Source: Heligmosomoides polygyrus polygyrus
Lineage: Eukaryota > Nematoda > Chromadorea > Rhabditida > Heligmosomidae
Assembly (NCBI GenBank): GCA_947396885.1
Contig: OX377201.1
Location: 62,470,983-62,534,982 of the forward strand
Direction of reading: 5' to 3'
Length of the DNA: 64,000 nucleotides
Position 1 is the stretch's first letter, and every line of letters begins with the position of its first letter. Position numbers and translations under genes: made by a program. Positions 1 to 10,708 of this stretch are shown here, one piece after another. The notes under the pieces are model-generated. The model ran no database searches. It was not told the origin of the DNA and worked only from the letters and a program-made list of their open reading frames with translations.

Positions 1-296
1 ATCAACAGGGCGCCAACAGGCGACTTCCGTCGCCCCTAACTCTGCGCAGAGTTGCATTGGGGTCGAGATACCTGCAGTTTGTTACTTCCCAGGGAGAGGC
101 GGTTCTGCCCATATACAACATTTGCGCCGTTCCGACCTACCGTTGAGATAGTATCCTGGTGAGCCGAGGGTCTGGAAGTCGGTGTCTAGGCTCAGACGCC
201 ATTGTTGAAGCGCACCGAGAGCTGCACCATCCATTTCCTTCACGAGACCAAAGGACGATGACAGAGGTGTAATGGCAATGAAGCACCCTTGCTTCC
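1..296 (-). CDS. Possible two-exon fragment of an unrecognised host gene (runs off left edge)
   Basis: Two stretches on the minus strand can be joined as exons. The upstream exon (296 down to 141) follows an AG acceptor (ttgttag) and ends at a strong donor (aacg|gtaggt). The second exon starts at 71 after aactgcag and stays open to the window edge. The intron is 69 bases and the phase matches (one base left over, two supplied). The joined peptide contains ITPLSSSFGLVKEMDGAALG and then QQWRLSLDTDFQTL. It has no low-complexity or repeat character, unlike most reading frames here. I do not recognise the family and no earlier exon could be fixed. It could be an old transposon remnant. The call rests only on splice signals and a clean frame. 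Confidence 0.35.
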
Positions 297-966
297 CTAA
301 CAATTCGTGCACCGAGAAGAGAGAAACACCCTGGATAGGCAGAACTGGATTGCTATAGATCTTGCTCGATAGGTTACTGTCTTTTCTTAGGTTATATCGA
401 AGCTTCTAGGTGGTAAAAGAATGGCTAGCACGGACGAAGAAGTAACATCGATCTGGTGATAACATCGACCATCGATCGTAGCATCTGTGCAGAAAAGGCA
501 CATTGGAGGCACATGAATGACATTCAATCTGCGTTCCGGCTCCGTTGAAGAGCTTCGCGTCACTTATAAGCAAACGGACCCATGGTTGGAATGTAATCTG
601 GTAACACATCACGACTTGGACAGTGCTATAGCGAAAATGTGGATGGCTCGCTTTCATGGGAAACGGAATATGGCTCTCGTACTCCATAGCCATTGCTCTT
701 CCTCTCTTCCTTGTCTTTACTGACAGGAAGCAGGAGCTTCAAAGGCCACAGAACGTGCTACCTCCATACTGCAGTCCCTTCCGGCTTTAGCCTTCCCGTT
801 GTTGTACTTGGGGAAGAAATACAAAACAGAGACCCTCCCGTGGCATGCCGAAGGCAACAGCGTCATTGAACAGCCACAACCTGATTCACTTGCTATTCAC
901 GTGGCTGGCCGCAGGACGCTCGACGGCGTGAGGTCCGCGCTTACCCGTGCTTACCTCGCGTCGACT
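297..966. other. No assignable gene
   Basis: Several overlapping short open frames exist on both strands (for example 406-693 minus and 517-723 plus), but none shows a recognisable motif. If the left-edge gene is real, its upstream exons may lie here, but no convincing splice pair was found. Confidence 0.4.
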
Positions 967-1139
967 CACAAGGAAAGAGTCTGCAGTATGTCTGAACGGG
1001 AAGAGCGAGTCATATAGGGAGAATCCGCACCCCTCAATTAGTATGAAAATGTGTTTTATTGCCAAGTCGTTAAACCCAAGGAGTAGAGGGTGCCTTACTG
1101 TAATCGGCGTTTCACGAGTTCGGGGGTACCACGATGCCT

Positions 1140-1222
1140 CTGCCGCAAGCGGATCGGAGCGCAGTGGATAGAGACGCTGCTTCATGCGAGGGAGATCGAG
1201 GGTTCGAATATCCTGCACTGCT
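1140..1222 (+). repeat. tRNA-like (Pol III promoter-like) module, left arm of E1
   Basis: An A-box-like GAGCGCAGTGGATAGAGACGC is followed about 35 bases later by a B-box match GGGTTCGAATATCC, the spacing of a tRNA gene. No complete cloverleaf with a paired acceptor stem is seen, so this looks tRNA-derived, as in a SINE head, not a working tRNA. Confidence 0.6.
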
Positions 1223-1660
1223 ACACTTCTGCATTTCAACTGATTGGTTGAGATTTGAAGGATTCTCACGTCTATACCATTTTCAGAGGTTTTCTGCGCG
1301 ATTTTTAAACTGCATGCTGTGGTATTCAACATGATGATGTATAAATGTTCAACACCAGTGACTCACAGGTACAAAGTGTATGAAGCAACACTGGGCACAA
1401 TACGAACGTATAAAAGCTACAGGCTCTCCACAGTTTGTTTCCATACATGGAACAGTGAACTCGGGAAAAACCACCCTGCTCGGATTATCAAAAGAGACCG
1501 GCATGGGACGTCGGAGGTGGTTAAAGTAAGAACCCGGTCTGTGGATCCCGCAATTAAACTAGACGGCATCGATATACTCTTTCCCTCATCTTTGCCTGTC
1601 ACCTAGAAATCAGAGATCTGCTGAAGGTTTTCCAAAAGCTAACATCAGCAATGTCCGCCG

Positions 1661-1978
1661 ATGCTCGAGTGGTTAATACACCTGCTCACGCTGAAGTGTG
1701 GCCCACCTTTAGACAAGGAGCCTTTGAGGGAAGAAATCAAGCTGGCCGAAGGGATGGCCAGCATACTCAAGGACTTAAAAGCACGTCAACTTGGAGTGGA
1801 CGAAGACGAACAGCCGGAAGTGGTGGAAGAAGAAGATTGGGATGCGCAACATGAACTGATGAACGTGGAGAGGCAAGCAAGCAGTGGAAATATGATATCG
1901 TTTTCGGGTGGAACGATTTCACTCCCACGTCATTGTGCACGACATCTTTTGACCTGCGAAAAAAGGACAATATCCTGA
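1661..1978 (+). CDS. Acidic coding module (copy 1) in the centre of E1
   Basis: This open frame of 105 codons contains REEIKLAEGMASILKDL, then RQLGVDEDEQPEVVEEED, then a short SFSGGTISL segment. The same order (a basic/hydrophobic stretch around an ASIL-type helix, an acidic run, then a G-G-x-I segment) recurs in copies at 17096-17345, 21040-21350 and 26899-27207. Because all four sit in the centre of foldback elements, it is more likely element-encoded than a host gene. The family is not recognised. It may be only part of a longer protein, since downstream frames decay. Whether it is expressed is unknown. Confidence 0.45.
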   Translation: MLEWLIHLLTLKCGPPLDKEPLREEIKLAEGMASILKDLKARQLGVDEDEQPEVVEEEDWDAQHELMNVERQASSGNMISFSGGTISLPRHCARHLLTCEKRTIS

Positions 1979-2669
1979 AGGTAAGTGTCGAAGCTGCGGG
2001 TAGCTGAAGGAGAACGGACTTGTTATAATGACATTGAAGTTGGTGTCGCTGGTGCACCTGCGAGGAACCTGTAGCTTTTATACGCTGTCCGTATTGTGAC
2101 CAGTGCGTCTGTTTCATGCGCTTTGCTCCTCTGCATCACTGGTGTTGAAAGGTTATACACCATTATGTTGAGTAGCTTTCCCACCGCATTGTGGTTAAAA
2201 AACCGGCCAGTAACAAACAAGTGGCAAGTGTTGTGGATACCCAACTAGATCTATGTCCAGGCATATTAATGTGCTACTGGATAACCACTATTGAATATCA
2301 TCCACAGGCATAACCTAGCGATATCGTAAGTAGGCACTCATGAACGTAATCTCCCGCGGTGCTCGAGTGCGGCACCGTCGTTTAGGTTTACACTTGTGAT
2401 ACCGATTGCGGCCAGAATGTCGCCATATCGTGGCTACGCCCACAGAAACTGTGTATATATACGATGCGTGTACCACTATTGTGGGTTCTACTATAAATTC
2501 GTGAGAATAAACCTTTGTTCCACTGAATAGTAAAGCCAACCCATTGGTAATCCACCAAAGCAAAAAAGTCATTCTCCACAGCGTACAGCTGGAAAATTAG
2601 GCGAGAAACAACTGAAAATGGTCTAGATGTCAGAATCCTTCAGATTTCAACCAACCAGATGAAATGCAA

Positions 2670-2765
2670 AAATGCAGCAGAGCAGAAGAATCGAACCCCC
2701 GATTCCTTCCACCCATGAAGCAACGTCACTATCCACTGCCTTCCGAGACACTTGCCGGCAGGAGC
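2670..2765 (-). repeat. tRNA-like module, right arm of E1 (inverted)
   Basis: On the minus strand, GGCAGTGGATAGTGACG precedes GGGGGTTCGATTCTTC, the A-box and B-box pair of the left-arm module. The two modules face each other across the element centre. Confidence 0.6.
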
Positions 2766-3059
2766 ATCGCGGGCGTACAAGATCCACGAATTTAATTGTA
2801 ACTAAAGGGTCACCTACTCCTTGTGTTCAACGACTTGGCAAAAAATAAACACATTTGTTTACTAATTGAGGGGTGGAGATTCTTCCTATAAGGATCGCTA
2901 TCCCCGTTCAGACATACGCTTCAGACCCTTCCCTTGTCAGATTGCATACACATAATTCAGCGCACTCTGAACGACGCGCGAAACTCAAATATTGTTTTTA
3001 TGATAAGGTACACTTCCTCGGTCTTCGAAGAGCAGTGCCACTAGCTTGTTAAGAGATTG

Positions 3060-3195
3060 ATAAAGACTATTCGAATAATTGAATATTCGATATTGGAAGC
3101 CTTCGAACATTCGAATAAACGAATATTGGCCTTTTCCGAATATTCGAATAAACGAATAATTCGAAATTCGACTACTCGAAATTCGAAAAGGACAA
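3060..3195. repeat. AT-rich TTCGAATATTCG repeat
   Basis: Short palindromic motifs (ATTCGAATA, TTCGAATAAACGAA) are reiterated. The same kind of sequence occurs at 8540-8647, 10709-10830, 15112-15160 and 25669-25805, where it serves as a target for other insertions. Confidence 0.7.
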
Positions 3196-3820
3196 AGGTA
3201 TAGCGATTATCCTTCCTCCTTCATGCCGCGAGCGCTCATCGCACGCGCGCACCTGCCGCATTATTTGGACTAACGAATTGACATCCGCGCGATTGTCCTC
3301 ACTCATCTTTGCGACAGAGTGCGAAATCTTTCCTTCTTAGCCCTGCGCGCTCATGGAGAGTCTGCGGCTGGGTTCTGCGCTCTTCGAGCGCAGGACGAGG
3401 CTAGGGAAGCGACTCCAAGGCATGTGCCACCAAAGCTGCTCGTGTGGAACTGCCTTCGTCGCTCATGGGAGTCCGCGTCTGGGTTCTGCGCTCGAGGAGC
3501 AGAAAATTATCATCCGAGCTATCTAATCTATCCAAAAATGTTTTTTCCAATAAGAAATGTTTTCGCGCAACTAGAAATGTTGTCGCACACAACTCTGTTT
3601 ACTTGGCTACTAGCCTATATAGCCTAAATTCTTATTATTTCTGAATCCACTAAAATTTAAAAAATTGGTGGAGACTTTAGGCGATATTATTTGAGGTATG
3701 CAACATTACCTACCGGCATCCTATTACATATTGTCCTAACTGTTACACTAATCACCGCATTGCTACGGAAGATCTTACCTATCACATCCGATTTGAAATA
3801 GGTGATTCAATGGAGTTCCA
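3196..3820. other. No gene seen; short direct repeat
   Basis: A segment of about 33 bases around TCTGGGTTCTGCGCTC (near 3350-3385) recurs about 112 bases downstream (near 3462-3495) with a few changes. Open frames here overlap on both strands and show no recognisable protein. Confidence 0.4.
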
Positions 3821-3824
3821 CAAT

Positions 3825-4040
3825 TTAGGTATAAATACAAGTAAGGCGATTCACGAGATTGGTTGTCCCACAAACGAAAAACTGGCCTTTTAGACTTGCG
3901 AGGAGGTTCATTGCAACGTCGCTGACCGCATGTTTCAACCCATTTCGCTCATTTGTGTGAGAATAGAGAGACATTCGCGAAATGCTCTTAAGCTGTGCAG
4001 GGGTTTGTACAGTATTACTTGTTGCACCAGAGCTTCTATC
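3825..4040 (+). repeat. Dispersed repeat R-A, copy 1
   Basis: The segment with AACTGGCCTTTTAGA and CATTTGTGTGAG matches, in the same orientation and at roughly 70% by eye, the segment at 57505-57715. No coding capacity is evident. Confidence 0.5.
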
Positions 4041-4304
4041 ACTATTGCCCACTTTTGTAAAGTGATTTTCCAAACAAATGGCTTCGTCTTGCTAAAATTC
4101 TTTAGAGCAACAATCCAATGTTCTTTAAAAAAACGTAGGTACAACAAGATCCTTAGCACACCAAGAATGTCAGATACTGGTATTATTACTCATAGGACAA
4201 CGCGAGATTCTAGCTGATAAACCCAGTGGAACTTTGAAAACAACGTTTTGCTGAAAATCCTTTTTTGAATGTGTCTATGTGGACCCCAAAGAATGGAGGA
4301 AGTA

Positions 4305-5358
4305 TTAGGTTGTCCCATAAGTCTTCGCCGTTTTTTTCAACGATTAACTGCATATTTCGCCGGCGGTCTCTTGCATAGCGCTGCTTAGCTTTCGAAGGGA
4401 AATGATTTGCTCTATCAGAACTTGTATTGAATTACTTTTTTCATCTTAAATTTTGTCAATTTTTAGGTCGTTGAAGTGAAAAGTGAAAAAGTGAAAAAGT
4501 AGCCATTTGCGCACTTGTTCTCTCCGCTTAGGCTTGTAATTTTTTGCGCAGTTTTTTTATAGCATTTGAAAGACAATGTACTGTACTACAAGAATATGTG
4601 TTAGTGCTATTTGATCATTTGTCCTTTATTGATTTTTAGGTCATCAAATTGGGAATTCCGACTATTCTTTCCGAATTTTTACCAAAACTCCGGTTCTGTG
4701 GTTGGACTTTTTTGCTTGGTGTTATATGTCGTTTGGAAAAAGATGTTTTGCTGAGTAAGAATTTGTGTCGCGTTTATTGGCTCACACTGATTTTTGTCGA
4801 ATATCAACAAATGAAGAAGCAGAAAGAGTTGTTGGTGAAGACGATTTTTCTCTTTTTGGCATTTTGTTGACATTCAAAAGAATTCAATAAACGCGACACA
4901 TATTCTTATAGAGCAAGACATTCTCTTCCGAATGACATATAACACCAACCCAAAAAGTCCAACCACAGAACCGGAGTTTTGGTAAAAATTCGGGCGGAAA
5001 AGTCGGAATTCCCATTTTGATAGCCTAAAAATCAATAAAGAGCAAGTGAGAAAATAGGACCAACACATGTTCTTGTAGTACAGAACATTGTCTTCCAAGT
5101 TCTATAAAAAACTGCACAAAAATTACAAACCTAAGCGGAGAGAACAAATGTGCAGACGGCTACTTTTTCACTTTTTCACTTTTCACTTCAACGACCTAAA
5201 AATTGACAAAATTCATGATAAAAAAGGAAATGCAATATTTGTTCTGATAGAGCGAATCATTCTCCTTCGAAAGCTATGCAGCGCTATGCAAGAGACCGCC
5301 GGCGAAATCTGCAGTGAATCGTTGAAAAAAAACGGCGGGGACTTATGGGACAACCTAA
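4305..5358. mobile_element. 1.05-kb palindromic mariner-type element
   Basis: Both termini are TTAGGTTGTCCCATAAGTC-type inverted repeats, typical of mariner ends, flanked by TA on each side (4303-4304 and 5359-5360). The whole element is nearly a palindrome: about 480-500 bases of left arm (4305-4790) pair with the right arm (4870-5358), leaving a loop under 100 bases. No transposase is present. Near 4480-4500 and 5165-5190 both arms carry a repeated GTGAAAAAGTGAAAAAG tract. It would be mobilised, if at all, by a mariner transposase supplied elsewhere. Confidence 0.8.
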
Positions 5359-5699
5359 TATATCCTTTCTCTATCACATTTGATGCCGTTCTTTCAGTAG
5401 TTTCCCGGATGTTTGCTTCCATAGCTCTCTTTCCCACAGATCATGATCCTCTCCGTACCACTCATACATGACCAGCTCCTTTTGCGAAGCACTGATCTTG
5501 AGACAAAAATGTTTGTTTCACACACAGTTCTGGTCATGCGCAAATATCAACGTAAATTCGAGAACGACGCAGTCGTTGAAATAGATCAGAAGAAGCAAGC
5601 GGTTTTCGGAAACACTCAGAAGCGCTGAAAACGTAGTAATGGTGAAGCACATCAGGCTCTGTGCCTCTGTTCCACTCCACGGCCCTTGCTGCAGTAATG

Positions 5700-6013
5700 T
5701 GTAATAAGCTAAAAAAATCTGGGCACTAGGAAAGCAGGCATAATTTTGGATTAACGGCGCACATCGAGGACTCGAGAGCACGATGCTCGGGATAACACGA
5801 CTCATGCATATGGGAGGGCTCCAGAATTTGGAGCTCCACTGAGATTTGAAAATCAGACACACTACCGCTAGGCTTAGTGGAACGAGAGATATGACGCTCT
5901 TCATGTCCCTCGAACGACCAGATGGGCTACTCTGGCACGGGGCGGGGACGAATGGAGAGGTTGTTGGCGCCCGCTCAGAATCCAACCAGTAATCGCTGGG
6001 ATGACTGGTATGA
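5700..6013 (+). pseudogene. Fossil 3' end of an RTE-type reverse transcriptase ORF
   Basis: Translating the plus strand with frame changes gives KIWALGKQ, then ESTMLGITRLMHM, then WNERYDALHVPR and TLARGGDEWRGCWRPL. These match, in order, the C-terminal region downstream of the RT domain that is abundant in nematode RTE-like retrotransposons and is also present at 47400-48130. Several stops and shifts make it non-functional. The upstream RT domain is missing, so this is a 5'-truncated copy. Confidence 0.7.
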
Positions 6014-8064
6014 AATAAGCGGAATGAGCCTTTTTTATGGAGCAACCTAGTTTTAACTGTCAGTCAAATAAGGTGGCCTCATATTGTATGACGGGAAACA
6101 ACGGCTGTTTGTAGGACCTCTCAGTTTCCCTCCAGTTTTGAAAACAGAGCTGTGTACAATTTAGGTTCAATGCCAGCTTCGTGCAGAACGTTCTGCACAG
6201 GTGCGCTTGAAAATCACATAGAAATTCTCCCATTTCTCTCCTTCTCCTCTTCTGACCACCTAGATATGATCTTACGCAAGGAACGCATGGCCTCTGATTC
6301 CGTTCTGGGTCCAAAGAAACGAATATGATATCAATGTAGCACAAGTATGGGGTTTTCGATGGGCCTGGGGTTGACATATAATGTGCCTACAAATGTCGCA
6401 AAACTTTTGAAACAGTTTCAGTTTATAAACGCCCTCCTGCGTGGGAAATTCTTGCGAGTACACATTAATTAAACGTAACTTAAGCACCAGCTCTGTAGCG
6501 CTAACGCAAAGTTTTGAAGACATCCAAAGATACATTATTGATAAAATTGGAAAAACGACGAAGCAAAATTATAAAAGTCGTGAAATATGGTATGAAGGAG
6601 CACTGCGTCAATAGTACTCACACCATCAATCAAACAAACGGAGCAGTATACTCGATGAGTGCGTGGCGAGATCTCTACTTGTGCACACCAACAACGCCAA
6701 GTTTTCTTGTAATTCTTGTAATTTTGGATACTTAAAAGACATTCGTTTGTAATGAAACTATGGCTTTGTGATGTATTTTTAATACCTGTTATTGGAGTGC
6801 TATAACAAAATCTTATACGCAGCCTTATTTTCTGTTTTCTGACCAATTTTTTGGTCATCTTCCCAGAAAACAGAAAAAATCGCTTAAAATGGCCAGAAAA
6901 TCAGAAAACAGAAACTCCGCCCATCTCGATCCCCCTCTCTCGGTCGACACGAAGCGACCGCACGCGGCTTTGCTGAGGAAGAAGAGCCGCCCCAGCAACC
7001 ACCACGGCCACAGGTCGTCAGCGGCGCTGTACCGGTGTCAGCCCCCTCACACCTACAAAACGGCACTGCGGACTCAGAATTTACGTGTAGAGACACGTAT
7101 TCGGCGCAGTGCAACAGTGCTTGACTGCGGTGGTGGGGTGTGCTCCTGCGGTAGACTCCTTGTGGTGCGTAGACTCCTTTATTGGCTGAACTGTACCGCG
7201 TAGCGGTAGGAATACAGCTGAACTATACTCTACTTAATGAAGTGAACTACTGTGTGGTGATAGTGATGTGTAGTGATATGATACTGACGTGTTGTTCTTC
7301 GTCTTCATCCTCGGTATGACGTCTTCTTGCCTTTCGTAATCCTCGAAACGTGGATCTCATCTGCAGGATCGCTGACATCGCGGGGTTCGCGCGTGAGCAC
7401 GTGTGAGCGTGAGTCCAGCAGAAGAGACACCAGGGACCGAGTCCGTGAGTGACGAACATTCAGCTCTACTCCTTAGGCCTATGTCATATCATCGCTCGAA
7501 GTGAGCGATGGTATAACATAGGCCTTACACTCGGCATAACTCCGAGCATAGCTATTAATGAGACCGGCCAAAGGCGAAGGGGTATATGCGCGGATTTAGA
7601 CGAATCAGAGGGATGCAAAGAGCAGTGGATAGAGATGGGGATCTCCATGTAGATCAGCCGTTTTTTATTTTATGAAATTAAAGGTTTTACACAGCACTGG
7701 TGTGTTCTGCTCCTATGGTTAACTGAGCTAGGCAATTTGTGGTGTAATTAGGCATACATCTGCCTTCTTACTAAGGCAGATAACTATTGACTACAAGGTC
7801 TTCCCTTCCCCCCCCCCCTTCCGTATTACTTAGCGCCAATCAGAGGACCTTCGTATATCAAGAACGCATGGTGCAGAGAATTCGTCAGTGCTGCCTCAAA
7901 AGGCTTCGCAAACCGATCTGTGCACATCAGCGACTTCGACGTCGCGGCACTCCTATTGCTTCTGCTAAACAGAAGAACATGGAAGCGCCTGGGGTGCACG
8001 TATAGAGACGCACCACTATGTGTTGTTCTTTAACCCAGTTTTCCCTAGCCTCAGCACACCCAAG
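6014..8064. other. No gene recognised
   Basis: Short overlapping open frames occur on both strands (for example 6535-6858 minus and 6889-7203 plus), but none carries a recognisable domain and no exon chain could be built. A hairpin lies at 7484-7534. A run of ten or more C residues lies near 7808-7819. Confidence 0.4.
7484..7534. repeat. Hairpin of about 23-base arms
   Basis: AGGCCTATGT...CATCGCTC is followed after a few bases by GAGCGATG...ACATAGGCCT, with one or two mismatches. It may be a short foldback remnant; no function is assigned. Confidence 0.6.
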
Positions 8065-8067
8065 ATG

Positions 8068-8332
8068 TCCCCCCACACGTTTCGCAAATCACCATGCGAA
8101 AACTAAACGACCTGAGAGTTGAAGTTCTGCCTCATCCGCCGCATTCGCCAGACCTGCGCCAACCGAAGACCACCTTGAAATAGTACCTCCTCGACGGTTG
8201 AACCTTCGCAAATCAGGAACACGCAAAATCAGCCTTTCTAAAACATCTCGATCACCCAATTCTTTCCTTGATGGTATTTGTCGACTAGTATCGCGTTAAA
8301 AATGATGTGGTGATTCGAATGGAGCTTATTTC
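8068..8332 (+). pseudogene. Mariner transposase C-terminal fossil
   Basis: The plus strand encodes PHVSQITMRKLNDLRVEVLP and then HPPHSPDL, close to the split mariner at 36430-36520 (HVSQITIRKLDELRVEVLP). Frameshifts and stops follow, with recognisable scraps (FLKHLDHPIL, YRVKNDV) and an end corresponding to the mariner 3' region. No intact 5' half or inverted repeats were found. Confidence 0.75.
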
Positions 8333-8539
8333 GACCGAATCCGATGAGTATAAAGAAGGCTATGATCGTTTGACTCTCCTTCCACACAGCTTTTTCTCTG
8401 CTCACTGAAGCTCGCCGGATGCTGCCAGCTAGAATGCATTACATGCCAGATCTTCAGCAGGATCAAGGCGAAGGCAGATGTTAATGATAGACCGGTTCGT
8501 GGCGAGATGGTTGGGTACCTGGTATACTTCTGTCCTTCC

Positions 8540-8647
8540 AAAATTTTTTCGAATAAACTAATGATCGAATATATTCGGTTTTATGAAAAACCGAATATTC
8601 GAATAATAAATATATTCGAATTTTGGACCTCGTCGAATAGTCGAATA
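8540..8647. repeat. TTCGAATATTCG repeat, left part split by a hAT-like insertion
   Basis: The unit includes CGAATATTCGAATAAT and ATATTCGAATTTTGGACC. It continues on the other side of the hAT-like element at 10709-10830, joining at the duplicated GTCGAATA. Confidence 0.75.
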
Positions 8648-8675
8648 CTGGGATGTGCCTAAATGAAATTTGAAA

Positions 8676-8752
8676 TTTCGTAAATCGTAAATCGTAATTA
8701 CGAAAAAACCGCCGTAAATCGTAAATCGTGAACCGTAAATCGTAAGAGTTAC
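8676..8752. repeat. Subterminal CGTAAATCG cluster, left
   Basis: Six or so copies of CGTAAATCG or close variants lie just inside the left hAT-like terminus. They mirror the cluster at 10580-10700 inside the right terminus. Confidence 0.75.
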
Positions 8753-10579
8753 ATGATTTGTAGTGCAGTACAACTAAATTTTTAAAGGTTTTTTCTGCCA
8801 ATGTTTGTAAGATTTGATTCAATATTTACTCATTTTCCATGTTATTTTCAGCTAAGGCTGAACAGTTTTCTGCATCGTTTGAATATTCATCAAATTCCTA
8901 AGTTACTACCATTTTTTAGGTTGCCCTTAATTTTAGCAAAAACAACGAAAAAGTCGCAGGCAAAACTGAAAAAAGAACATTTCACCACTGATGAATGCGG
9001 CGAAAGCAACAGCTGCGCATGTAGTAATCTAACGAACCATGATGGGTCATGCGATGGGATTGCGCCTTGTGTACTGAGTGAATGCGTGGCGCAACCCCAT
9101 CGTGCGACACACCGAGAGATTTCCGCTTTTCTGCATTTTGAAATACGTCTAGGAACACTCTCATAGCAGAAGGATAAAAAAGTTTTGGTTGCCGAAACAG
9201 TATGATCATATTTCTTGGACGTCTTTTGTGGTCGCTTTAAAATGGAAAGGTTAACGTATAATTTTCTTGAGGCATCTTCAGTTTGATTCCATAGACGAAA
9301 CACTTTGATTTAGAAGGCGTCTATCTCGATTTGAAAGTAACCCCATTTGAGTAGCGAGTTGAGAAGAACATGAAACCTTAACTCTACTTTAAGTTGAAAC
9401 AGGTTCAGTTTCAGTTTGCGGAAGTCCATTTAAACGCAGCAAGTGAAAATGCTATGACATATAGTAGACCGCTGAAGAAAGGTAGTTACAGATCCACTGC
9501 TTAATGAGAGGATACCAAGCAATAACCACAGCGCAAGAGTCGAACTTAGAACTTCTGTTAATTGTAGAGAGATTGCAATGAAGACGTTTCCTAACTCTAA
9601 ACCGTTCTCAAGTTCTGAACTATCGATCATCAGCCGTCGCGGTAACCTAAACCTATATAGAGCGCAGGCTTCGTACGCAAGTTTGCCTGCCTTTGTTCGA
9701 TTTTGGAAGCTGTAAAATATTGCACTAGTATCTAATAAATCTCTTCAGTCGTCTACCTTTCGCTGGTTCTGTAACGAACGTTTGCTCTCCGAGAGTCTGC
9801 AGCATCCTAAACGAATCAGGTAGGGGAAATGCAATAGCCTCAATCACACCACTGAAATAGGAGAACAAGAGTGCCAGGACCAGTTCGACCTTTTCTTGAA
9901 AGTGCTTGCTTTTCGCATTTTGTATGTCAGTTTACTCCGCCCTATGAGGTGCAATGTAAACCAAGCAGAAACAGAAACAAGAAATAGAAACATCAGTGGT
10001 TTATCCTTTCCACATGAGTGTAGCAACTTTCTAGACCCCGCTTCCCGTCTCGTGTGATGCTCGATCGCGGATTTGAGTCAACTTTATTCGGTTGGGTTAG
10101 CATCAACCTCATATTGACTAGACGTTGTTCCCAAAGAGGAGTGGATCGAAGAATACTAGTCTCTCTTTCACCAAAAAGCTGCCTCCAGTGCCGTTCTGTG
10201 GGCTGGAATCCTTCGACAAAAAGAATGCGGTGTGCCTTGCTAGCTCGGAAACGGACGAGCCCAATCTCCTAGAGAAGAGCTCATTTTTAGTTGATGTATT
10301 GCAGTTGCTTTCCCTCTTGAACTGGTCTGATTCTAAACGGCAGCACTCGAAATGTTAGGGAAATGGAAAAGTTAGTTAAACGAAGAGATAAGTCGGATTC
10401 GAGAAGCCTGTGCACAGGACGGTGCCTTATGCCTCAGTAACATATTAAAATAAAATAAAATAAAAATAAAAACTCTAAAGGGAAGTAGTGTGAATGAGCT
10501 ATTAGAGGAGATCATTAAAGTGTGCACATTTTTATAACCCGGCCCGTATAAATTTGGATGCCAGTTGGTTGTTGATCAA

Positions 10580-10700
10580 AGATCACATTTACGAAAATTT
10601 ACGATTTGCGAGCCAAAATGTCGTAAATCGTAAATCGTAAAAAATTCGCCAAAAATAGCCGTAAATCGTAAAATCGTAATTAGTAAATCGTAATTACGCA
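10580..10700. repeat. Subterminal CGTAAATCG cluster, right
   Basis: Repeated TCGTAAATCGTAAA motifs run to the right end of the hAT-like element. A short A/T-rich tract (AAAATAAAATAAAA) at about 10447-10470 lies upstream. Confidence 0.75.
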
Positions 10701-10708
10701 CACCCCTG

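Larger units (their letters stand above)
967..2938. mobile_element. Foldback element E1 with tRNA-like modules in both arms
   Basis: The left end (967-1100) reads as the reverse complement of the right end (2830-2938). Both carry the end block with GTATGTCTGAACGGG followed by a segment ending CACCCCTCAATTAGTA. Moving inward, both arms carry a tRNA-like module (1140-1222 plus; 2670-2765 minus) and a shared stretch (1230-1440 against 2075-2190 and 2575-2660). The right arm is broken by about 390 bases (2190-2575) absent from the left arm. The centre (1651-1978) holds the acidic coding module described separately. Copies with the same end block occur at 12671-14520, 16373-17805 and 20953-22022, and a solo end lies at 63083-63215. 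No transposase is seen, so movement was probably driven in trans; that is inference. Confidence 0.65.
8648..10708. mobile_element. Non-autonomous hAT-like element with perfect 8-base target duplication
   Basis: The left end CTGGGATGTGCCTAAAT and the reverse complement of the right end CAGGGGTGTGCGTAATT are imperfect inverted repeats of hAT type. The 8 bases immediately outside are identical, GTCGAATA (8640-8647 and 10709-10716), the duplication length of the hAT superfamily. Just inside both ends are clusters of CGTAAATCG motifs, which resemble the subterminal repeats bound by hAT transposases. The interior has no recognisable transposase, so this looks like a deletion derivative or a captured-filler element. 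Confidence 0.8.

Noticed and set aside
1140..1222. Functional tRNA genes at the A-box/B-box modules
   Set aside because: Boxes and spacing fit, but acceptor stems do not pair and copies lie symmetrically in foldback arms, so they are treated as tRNA-derived modules.
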